Source: Alistipes sp. (GTDB lineage Bacteria > Bacteroidota > Bacteroidia > Bacteroidales > Rikenellaceae). Taken from it: a stretch of DNA of 64,000 nt. A model generated the notes under the pieces. It was not told the DNA's origin, searched no databases, and worked only from the letters and a program-made list of their open reading frames with translations. Both the position numbers and the translations under genes were made by a program. This document shows, one piece after another, positions 58,223-64,000 of the stretch (position 1 is the stretch's first letter; every line of letters begins with the position of its first letter). The DNA lies in contig JAGBFA010000001.1 of NCBI GenBank assembly GCA_017936685.1, forward strand, positions 148,144 through 212,143, given 5' to 3'.

Positions 58223-59513
58223 TAATTTCGGCGGTTATATCGTGGTTTTCGTTCATCTCCAACAATCGGACGCGGCAGATGTCGTTGATCCGGCTGCGAT
58301 CGTAGGGAGCGCATACGCGCAAATAGTTCTCCGTATAGCCGAACATCAGTCCGCCGTGCATGGTGCTCTCGAACAATACGTTCGCTTCGGAGCCTACATA
58401 TCGGCCGCAAAACTCTCCGTGGAGACGTTCGCACAACGTCTCCAACGCCTTCACCCGTTCGGTGGCCACCGACGGCCGCACCTTGCCGGGCATGTCTACG
58501 GCAGGGGTGCCCGGACGCTCCGAAAATGGGAAAATATGCAGAAACGACGGGCGTATCTCCGACAGAAAATCGTAGGTGCGGGCGAACTCCGCATCGTCCT
58601 CGCCGGGGAATCCGACAATCACGTCTATGCCGATGAAGGCATCGGGCATGAGCGAACGGATCTTGGCGATGCGGTCGGCGTATTTGGCCGTCGTGTAACG
58701 TCGGCGCATCAAGCCGAGTATGCGATCCGATCCGCTCTGCAACGGGATATGGAAGTGAGGCTGGAATTTAGGTGACTCGGCACAAAACTCTATTATTTCA
58801 TCTGTTAGCAGATTGGGCTCGATACTCGAAATACGATAGCGTTCTATGCCGTCGACATCGTTCAATGCTCGCAGCAAATCGACGAAACGCTCACCGGTAG
58901 TACGACCGAAATCACCGGTGTTTACTCCCGTTATGACGATCTCCTTCTGCCCGCCGGCAGCTATCTGCCGAGCTTGGGCGACTACTTCGGCAATGGAAAT
59001 ATTGCGGCTTGCTCCGCGCGCATAATGTATCGTGCAATATGCGCATTTATAGTCACAGCCGTCCTGTACTTTCAGAAAAGCGCGGGTGCGGTCACCGCTC
59101 GAAAACGCCGCGAAGAATCGCGTCAGCTCGCTTACATCGCAACAATAGACGCTCGCAGCTCGTTTGCCGGACAGCTCTACCACACGTTTATATAAATCAC
59201 CTTTATCGTTGTTGCCCAAAACTATATCCACACCATCGATGGCAGCTATCTCATGCGGTTTGAGCTGTGCATAACACCCCGTCACGGCTATAATGGCCTC
59301 GGGGTTGCGGCGATGGATCTTGCGGATTATGTTGCGGCACTTCTTGTCGGCATGCTCGGTCACCGAACAGCTGTTGATGACGGCGATATCGGTCGGGGCA
59401 TCGGCCGCGACACGCACGAAACCGCCGCGCTCGAACTCGCGGGCGAGCGTCGATGTCTCCGAGAAATTGAGCTTGCAGCCCAATGTATGAAAATTTACTC
59501 GTCTACTCTCCAT
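58215..59513 (-). CDS. mtaB: tRNA N6-threonylcarbamoyladenosine methylthiotransferase MtaB
   Basis: Radical-SAM enzyme that converts t6A37 to ms2t6A37 in tRNA. 432 residues from the ATG at 59511-59513 (MESRRVNFHTLGCKLN). N-terminal UPF0004 domain with three cluster cysteines (LGCKLN, NSCSVTEHADKKC, TGCYAQ), radical-SAM motif GCDYKCAYCTI, GVNTGDFG, SSIEPNLL, IIVGFPGEDD, and a C-terminal TRAM-like region. An upstream longer open frame adds no conserved sequence. Confidence 0.93.
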   Translation of the reverse strand: MESRRVNFHTLGCKLNFSETSTLAREFERGGFVRVAADAPTDIAVINSCSVTEHADKKCRNIIRKIHRRNPEAIIAVTGCYAQLKPHEIAAIDGVDIVLGNNDKGDLYKRVVELSGKRAASVYCCDVSELTRFFAAFSSGDRTRAFLKVQDGCDYKCAYCTIHYARGASRNISIAEVVAQARQIAAGGQKEIVITGVNTGDFGRTTGERFVDLLRALNDVDGIERYRISSIEPNLLTDEIIEFCAESPKFQPHFHIPLQSGSDRILGLMRRRYTTAKYADRIAKIRSLMPDAFIGIDVIVGFPGEDDAEFARTYDFLSEIRPSFLHIFPFSERPGTPAVDMPGKVRPSVATERVKALETLCERLHGEFCGRYVGSEANVLFESTMHGGLMFGYTENYLRVCAPYDRSRINDICRVRLLEMNENHDITAEIIG

Positions 59514-59593
59514 ATAACATACGGCCGCAAGCGGCTTAGTATCGGTTGAAAATCGGGCGAAGTTACAAAAAGTTGCACGAAAGTGGAAAAAGT

Positions 59594-59626
59594 TTTGTGC
59601 CAATCGCAGAAAAAACGATAAATTTG
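59594..59626 (+). promoter_or_regulatory. Promoter of the ABC permease operon
   Basis: TTTG at 59594-59597, 21-base spacer, TAAATTTG at 59619-59626, 20 bases before the likely TTG start codon at 59647. Confidence 0.6.
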
Positions 59627-59646
59627 CAAAATTAATCGCCTGCGGT

Positions 59647-60489
59647 TTGGAGCTGATAAACGACATATTACAATACGATTTTCTGCGCAATGCCCTGCTT
59701 GCCTGCATTTTGTCGGGCATAACATGCGGTATAGCAGGCACATATATCGTAGCGCGGCGCATGGTGTTTCTCTCGGGCGGCATCACGCACGCATCGTTCG
59801 GAGGCCTCGGAATAGCGTTTTACTACGGCTTCAACCCTTTGGCCGGAGCACTCTGTTTCGCAGGCATATCGGCCGTCGGAATAGAGTGGGCATCACGACG
59901 CGGAAAGATCAGGGAGGATTCGGCAATAGGCATAATATGGTCGGTCGGAATGGCCATAGGCGCATTGTTCATGACTCTGCGCCCGGGTTACGCCTCCGAT
60001 CTGACGAGCTATCTGTTCGGCAGTATCCTGTTAGTCGACAAAAGCGACATATTATATTTAGGCATAGCTACGATCGTTGTCGTCATCGGAGCCATACTGT
60101 GGCTTCGTCCCATAATGTACATGACTTTCGACAACGATTACGCTGCCAGCCAAGGCATAGCCACATCGTCCGTATCGTATATCATGGCGGCCTTGACAGC
60201 GGTAGTCATCGTATTGTCGATCAAGATAATGGGCATTATTCTCCTGCTGTCGCTGCTGACAATGCCGGCGGTCATAGTCAACTCATTGTCTAAATCCTAC
60301 ACGACCATCGCCGTATGGTCGGCCGTGATAGCCGTTATCGGCAATATCGCGGGATTCGCAGCAAGCTATCATCTCAACATACCGACAGGCAGCTGCATAA
60401 TATTTACATTCTGCACGGTGTTGGCAGTGGTAAAACTATTAACTTTGCACAAGAAACCACAAGGGCAGGGCAATGAAAAAAATATATAA
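59647..60489 (+). CDS. Metal ABC transporter permease (ZnuB/TroC type)
   Basis: 280-residue inner-membrane permease of zinc/manganese ABC importers, eight or more helices. Family blocks: GTYIVARRMVFLSGGITHASFGGLGIAFYYGF, SAIGIIWSVGMAIGALF, GIATSSVSYIMAALTAVVIVLSIKIMGIILLLSLLTMPA. The only start in a sensible position is TTG at 59647 (TTG GAG CTG ATA AAC); no ATG is available before conserved sequence begins. The ATPase and binding protein are not in the window. Overlaps the following gene by 17 bases. Confidence 0.9.
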   Translation: MELINDILQYDFLRNALLACILSGITCGIAGTYIVARRMVFLSGGITHASFGGLGIAFYYGFNPLAGALCFAGISAVGIEWASRRGKIREDSAIGIIWSVGMAIGALFMTLRPGYASDLTSYLFGSILLVDKSDILYLGIATIVVVIGAILWLRPIMYMTFDNDYAASQGIATSSVSYIMAALTAVVIVLSIKIMGIILLLSLLTMPAVIVNSLSKSYTTIAVWSAVIAVIGNIAGFAASYHLNIPTGSCIIFTFCTVLAVVKLLTLHKKPQGQGNEKNI

Positions 60490-61969
60490 GTTAGTATTGA
60501 AAGCCTATGTCGGGCCGTTGATGATAACGTTCTTCATCGTACAGTTCGTACTGATGATGAACTTCGTATGGCGGTATATCGACGATCTTGTGGGCAAAGG
60601 TCTCGACGTGAGCGTCATCATCGAGCTTATAGCGTGCGCTACGGCCAACATGATCCCTTTGGGGCTGCCGCTGGCGATGCTGCTGTCGGCCATAATGGCA
60701 ATGGGCAATCTGGGCGAGAGCTACGAGCTGCTGGCCATGAAATCGGCCGGCATGTCGCTGCCAAAAATCCTGCGGCCGCTGATCATCATCGTAGGCTGCA
60801 TAGCCATCGGCAGTTTCTTCATAGTCAACAATCTGGTTCCGTTCGCCAACCAGCGCATGTTCGAGATATTCTATGACATACGTCAGCAACGACAGGAGAT
60901 GGAGTTCAAAGACGGCATGTTCTTCAACGGATTGGAGGGCATGAGCATACGCGTAGGCAAGCAGGAGAAGACGAGCAAGCTGCTGCACGACGTGCTGATA
61001 TTCGACACACGCGCCGCCAACGGCGACATGAACACAACCATAGCCGACTCGGGATACATAAAGATGTCGGACGACAAGAACTACCTGTATGTCACGCTGT
61101 TCGACGGCGAGACATACGAGCAGACCCGAGGTGCGCAGTGGTACGACCGCAATGCGTTGCGCCACCACCTGTTCGAGCGTCAGGACGGCACTATACCCAT
61201 CTCCAACATCTCGGCAGGCGACCAGCAAAACAAATACAATGAAGCGCAAACGCGCAACATGAATGAGTTGCAGGTATTGATCGATTCGTTGCAGATAGAG
61301 GCCGACCAAGCCAATTCGATGTCATACGCGCCACTTATAAAAGAACAGATATTCATTCACGACTCTTCGCTGCTGCCCGACGACACCCTGCATATAGACC
61401 GAAGCGGATTCAAACCGTTCGACATATACGACTCGATAGCCACGCTCGACACCCGTGCCAAATACCGCGTCTACAACGCAGCAAGCAATGCCGCACGCAA
61501 CTCGCGAGGCATCTACTCGTTCGATGAGCAGTCGTCGAAAATAGCCCTCATGCAGCTATACAAGGCACGTAACGAGTGGCACCGCAAACTGGCTCTGCCC
61601 ATATCGATCCTCGTATTCTTCCTGATCGGAGCACCCTTAGGCGCAATCATTCGCAAAGGCGGATTAGGTACGCCGATCGTGATTTCGGTGATATTCTTCG
61701 TCATATATTACGTCATAAGTCTTACCGGCGAGAAACTGGCCAAAGAGGGTACGTGGGATTCGCTCTACGGCATGTGGCTGCCCATATTCATATTGACACC
61801 CGTCGCGCTCTACCTCACGCGCAAGGCCACCAACGACTCGTCGCTATTAGACACCGACTGGTACGAAGCGCAATTCAAACGGATTCGCAAACAGTTCCGC
61901 AAACGCATGCAAAGTATCACGGAGTGGTGGGCGGCACATTGTCCGTGGAACCGCAACAAAAAGCAGTAA
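60473..61969 (+). CDS. LptF/LptG-family permease
   Basis: 498-residue inner-membrane component of the lipopolysaccharide export ABC transporter (YjgP/YjgQ family). Three N-terminal helices, with IPLGLPLAMLLSAIMAMGNLGESYELLAMKSAGMSLPKILRPL (coupling helix), a large periplasmic beta-jellyroll domain (about 150-390), then three C-terminal helices beginning RKLALPISILVFFLIGAPLGAIIRKGG. It is larger than E. coli LptF (366), as usual in Bacteroidota, because of an expanded periplasmic region. Overlaps the metal permease gene and precedes fmt by 17 bases. Confidence 0.92.
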   Translation: MKKIYKLVLKAYVGPLMITFFIVQFVLMMNFVWRYIDDLVGKGLDVSVIIELIACATANMIPLGLPLAMLLSAIMAMGNLGESYELLAMKSAGMSLPKILRPLIIIVGCIAIGSFFIVNNLVPFANQRMFEIFYDIRQQRQEMEFKDGMFFNGLEGMSIRVGKQEKTSKLLHDVLIFDTRAANGDMNTTIADSGYIKMSDDKNYLYVTLFDGETYEQTRGAQWYDRNALRHHLFERQDGTIPISNISAGDQQNKYNEAQTRNMNELQVLIDSLQIEADQANSMSYAPLIKEQIFIHDSSLLPDDTLHIDRSGFKPFDIYDSIATLDTRAKYRVYNAASNAARNSRGIYSFDEQSSKIALMQLYKARNEWHRKLALPISILVFFLIGAPLGAIIRKGGLGTPIVISVIFFVIYYVISLTGEKLAKEGTWDSLYGMWLPIFILTPVALYLTRKATNDSSLLDTDWYEAQFKRIRKQFRKRMQSITEWWAAHCPWNRNKKQ

Positions 61970-61986
61970 TAAATAAAATAACGGAT

Positions 61987-62952
61987 ATGAACGCCAAAGA
62001 TCTGCGCATAGTATTCATGGGAACGCCCGAGTTTGCAGCTACGTCGCTCAAACGTCTTGCGGCCGAAGGTTACAACATCGTGGCAGTAGTCACATCGGTC
62101 GACAAGCCCGCCGGCCGCGGACAGCGGCTGCACCAAAGCGATGTCAAGATTGCAGCCGCAGAACTCGGACTGCCCGTGCTGCAACCCGAGAAGCTGCGTG
62201 CGGAGGAGTTCGTCGGGGCCATGCGGCAGCTCGCCCCCGATCTGGGCATCGTCATAGCGTTCCGCATGCTTCCCGAGGTGATATGGTCGATGCCGCGTCT
62301 GGGCACATTCAACCTCCACGCCTCGCTACTGCCGCAATACAGAGGCGCGGCACCCATCAACTGGGCCATAATCAACGGCGAGACACAAACCGGCGTGACG
62401 ACCTTCCTGCTCAACAGCGAGATCGACAAAGGTGCCATCATCGACCAAACTGCCATCGATATCGCCGACGACGATAATGTCGGCACCATATACGACAAGC
62501 TGATGCACATCGGTGCCGATCTTGTAATAGACACCGTCGAGAAAGTCGCATCGGGCAACTACACTCCCATCGGGCAGATGCACATCGACGAAGCAACGCT
62601 CAAACCCGCTCCCAAAATCTTCAAGGAGGATTGTCTTATCGACTGGACTGCGACAGGCAAGCGTATCGTCGATCTGATTCGCGGATTATCGCCCTATCCG
62701 GCAGCATGGACGTATATACACAGACCCGAAGGCGAGCCGACCACATGCAAGATAACGGCGGCGCGATTCGAGCCTTCGGCAGGCAACGCCCCCGCAGGCA
62801 CCGTCACCACCGACGGCAAATCGTGGCTCGGCGTACAGTGCGCCGACGGCAGGGTATTGATCGAACAGTTGCAGATGGCCGGCAAACGGTCGATGTCTAT
62901 ACGCGAGGCACTTGCAGGGTGGCGCGATGCGGCCGACTGCATCATGAAATAG
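61987..62952 (+). CDS. fmt: Methionyl-tRNA formyltransferase
   Basis: Formylates initiator Met-tRNA. 321 residues, full length, from the ATG at 61987 (MNAKDLRIVFMGTPEFA). Folate-dependent catalytic motif FNLHASLLPQYRGAAPINWAI with Asn109 and His111, followed by GVTTFLLNSEIDKGAII (catalytic Asp), and the C-terminal OB domain (GTVTTDGKSWLGVQCADGRVLIEQLQMAGKRSM). Third gene of the + strand operon with the two permeases. Confidence 0.97.
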   Translation: MNAKDLRIVFMGTPEFAATSLKRLAAEGYNIVAVVTSVDKPAGRGQRLHQSDVKIAAAELGLPVLQPEKLRAEEFVGAMRQLAPDLGIVIAFRMLPEVIWSMPRLGTFNLHASLLPQYRGAAPINWAIINGETQTGVTTFLLNSEIDKGAIIDQTAIDIADDDNVGTIYDKLMHIGADLVIDTVEKVASGNYTPIGQMHIDEATLKPAPKIFKEDCLIDWTATGKRIVDLIRGLSPYPAAWTYIHRPEGEPTTCKITAARFEPSAGNAPAGTVTTDGKSWLGVQCADGRVLIEQLQMAGKRSMSIREALAGWRDAADCIMK

Positions 62953-62971
62953 CACCTCCGCAAGAGGCCGG

Positions 62972-63286
62972 CTATTTACACGACAAACGGCCGACAGCCG
63001 CAGCAGCAGCTTTCACCGCCGACTCCCAGCCGTAATTGAAAAAGAAATCGCGATATTCGGCAGGTGTTGCCCGTCTGACCGTGCGATATATCGACGGCAA
63101 ACAGATATCGCTCTGAAAACAGAGCATATCGATCGAACATATTTCGAGAATTATATTCGTGTCGTCATATTGCCCATATACACCCGAGAGTCCCTTGCAA
63201 ATCTCTCCGTCAGCCAACAGTTCTCTGTCCGGTTCGAAAACATACAACACCCCCGGTTCAAAAACAAAATTACAGATACTATCCAT
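62972..63286 (-). CDS. Hypothetical protein, 104 residues
   Basis: Open frame of 104 codons with ATG at 63284-63286 and TAG at 62972-62974, convergent with fmt at 19 bases. No signal peptide or membrane helix; four Cys in the N-terminal two-thirds, then a helical end RRATPAEYRDFFFNYGWESAVKAAAAAVG. The sequence is even in composition and looks like a real folded domain rather than a shadow, but I do not recognise its family. Confidence 0.5.
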   Translation of the reverse strand: MDSICNFVFEPGVLYVFEPDRELLADGEICKGLSGVYGQYDDTNIILEICSIDMLCFQSDICLPSIYRTVRRATPAEYRDFFFNYGWESAVKAAAAAVGRLSCK

Positions 63287-63558
63287 ATCGCGGTTAGAAA
63301 TTACTTCGAACCAATCTCCCCAATCCTATATGTATTGCCGCAATCGTCTCTCACCACGAAAAACGATATGCTCTATCCATTGAGAACTTGGTTCTTGTAA
63401 ATAAGACTATCTCGGTTATCGCATAAGCAAAGTAGTCGGATCGGTTACAAATATAGCAATTATTTCGACATCTGCAAACGAATAGCACTGATTTATTTAC
63501 TGTTACAACTTTATATTGTAGACACAAGCTTCGTTTGCGACAGATAATACAATTCATT
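63287..63558. other. AT-rich gene-free stretch
   Basis: Part of the 714-base gap from 63287 to the right edge. AT-rich, with only very short open frames; no tRNA, promoter pair or repeat recognised before the family A island starts at 63560. Confidence 0.6.
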
Positions 63559-63559
63559 A

Positions 63560-63808
63560 TGTCACTCCGAGGGAGAGCGCAGCCCGACTGTGGGAGTCTC
63601 GCGGGCGGAAGCGCGATTCGGCGTGCAGCAGCTTGTCGACCAAAAGAGATTCTCACGTCGCGGCGGTTTGCCGCTCCTCAGAATGACAGGACAGAGGTGT
63701 CATGTTGAGCGGAGCGAAACATCTGGTTGGGGAAGACAAGACATATCGTCCTCGCACATCGTCCCCAACCGGATTCTTCGTTACACTACGTTTCACTCAG
63801 AATGACAG
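63560..63808. repeat. Family A repeat island 4
   Basis: A complete A2 unit at 63560-63689 (TGTCACTCCGAGGG ... CTCCTCAGAATGACAG) followed by a complete A1 unit at 63698-63808 (TGTCATGTTGAGCGG ... TCAGAATGACAG) with inner arms ATCTGGTTGGGG and CCCCAACCGGAT. Same order (A2 then A1) as island 1. Confidence 0.85.
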
Positions 63809-63844
63809 GACAGAAGAAATAAGTTCCCAAGCACCACTACCATC

Positions 63845-63966
63845 TTTTTCGTCAAAAGTGGTTAGTTGCAACGCGCAACGAAAATTGGGCGGACGGGCTG
63901 TACTAATCGTACTGCCCGTTCGCCCAATCGAGCGAGCGGCCGCAAATGACCGCTTTTCACGGAAAA
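63845..63966. repeat. Family B palindromic repeat, copy 4
   Basis: 122 bp, TTTTTCGTC ... CACGGAAAA. Outer arms GTGGTTAGTTGC / GCAAATGACCGC; the central hairpin ATTGGGCGGACGGGC / GCCCGTTCGCCCAAT is fully paired apart from one G-T pair; apical GTAC-TAATC-GTAC. Nearly identical to copy 3. Confidence 0.9.
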
Positions 63967-63989
63967 CAACCCAAGCACCACCAACCATC

Positions 63990-64000
63990 TTTTTCGTCAA
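63990..64000. repeat. Start of a further family B repeat, cut by the window
   Basis: TTTTTCGTCAA, the family B left end, begins 145 bases after the left end of copy 4, preceded by the same linker (CACCACCAACC) that separates copies 1 and 2. A tandem array therefore continues beyond the window. Confidence 0.8.

Noticed and set aside
34408-64000. Complete insertion sequence or prophage at the repeat islands
   Set aside because: No transposase, integrase or structural phage gene is encoded in or near any island; only non-coding repeats are seen.

Overview
The window is a chromosomal segment of a Bacteroidota genome, most likely order Bacteroidales and possibly Rikenellaceae/Alistipes-like; the family-level guess is only an impression. 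Support for the phylum: TonB-dependent outer-membrane receptors, many SPII lipoproteins, an FloA/NfeD pair, a Rho with a long N-terminal insertion, an anaerobic sulfatase-maturase, and repeated promoters of the Bacteroidota type (TTTG, about 19-20 bases, then TAnnTTTG). Shine-Dalgarno sequences are largely absent. Most genes are moderately GC-rich; the glycan cluster and intergenic regions are AT-richer. No transposase, integrase, phage gene, CRISPR array or rRNA was seen.

Layout. 1-3186 (minus): urease genes ureA-ureB-ureC-ureE, with ureE cut by the left edge. 3369-10501: FluC fluoride channel, LuxC-like acyl-CoA reductase, DnaQ-type exonuclease, TonB receptor plus lipoprotein operon, small secreted and regulatory proteins, HD hydrolase. 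10660-19543 (plus): surface-glycan cluster. It holds the four enzymes that turn UDP-GlcNAc into UDP-2,3-diacetamido-2,3-dideoxyglucuronate (WbpA, WbpD, WbpE, WbpB types), a Wzx-type flippase, a GT4 glycosyltransferase, a Stealth-type phosphotransferase and a GT-A glycosyltransferase. It also carries two identical G9 tracts and a broken second copy of the wbpB start. 19650-22669: TPP riboswitch driving a TonB receptor and a PnuT-type thiamine permease. 22747-34407: lipoproteins, a double-CDGSH Fe-S protein, thioesterase, 5'-nucleotidase, a 48-residue peptide coupled to a lipoprotein, Ogt, S1/P1 nuclease, Rho, MiaA, tRNA-Gln and tRNA-Leu. 35155-45334: LytS/LytTR two-component pair, gamma-carbonic-anhydrase-like protein, MazG, GH20 hexosaminidase, PheT, EamA permease, UbiA/MqnP prenyltransferase. 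45375-50583: anaerobic sulfatase maturase and a Ser-type sulfatase, separated by repeat islands and a small lipoprotein. 50815-62952: LepA, tRNA-Gly, FloA-NfeD-SPOR-TrkH operon, a four-helix-bundle membrane sensor, MtaB, zinc/manganese-type ABC permease, LptF/LptG permease, Fmt.

The most distinctive structure lies outside the genes. Four intergenic islands (about 34.56-35.16, 46.65-47.83, 48.69-49.04 and 63.56-64.0 kb) are built from two recurring palindromic repeat families. Family A elements (about 110-130 bp) end in CTGTCAT/ATGACAG-type inverted repeats. Family B elements (about 121-123 bp) run from TTTTTCGT to ACG(A/G)AAAA, and their central hairpin changes sequence between copies while keeping its pairing. 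In the three islands that have both, B follows A. Two B elements end at or over the stop codon of the neighbouring minus-strand gene.
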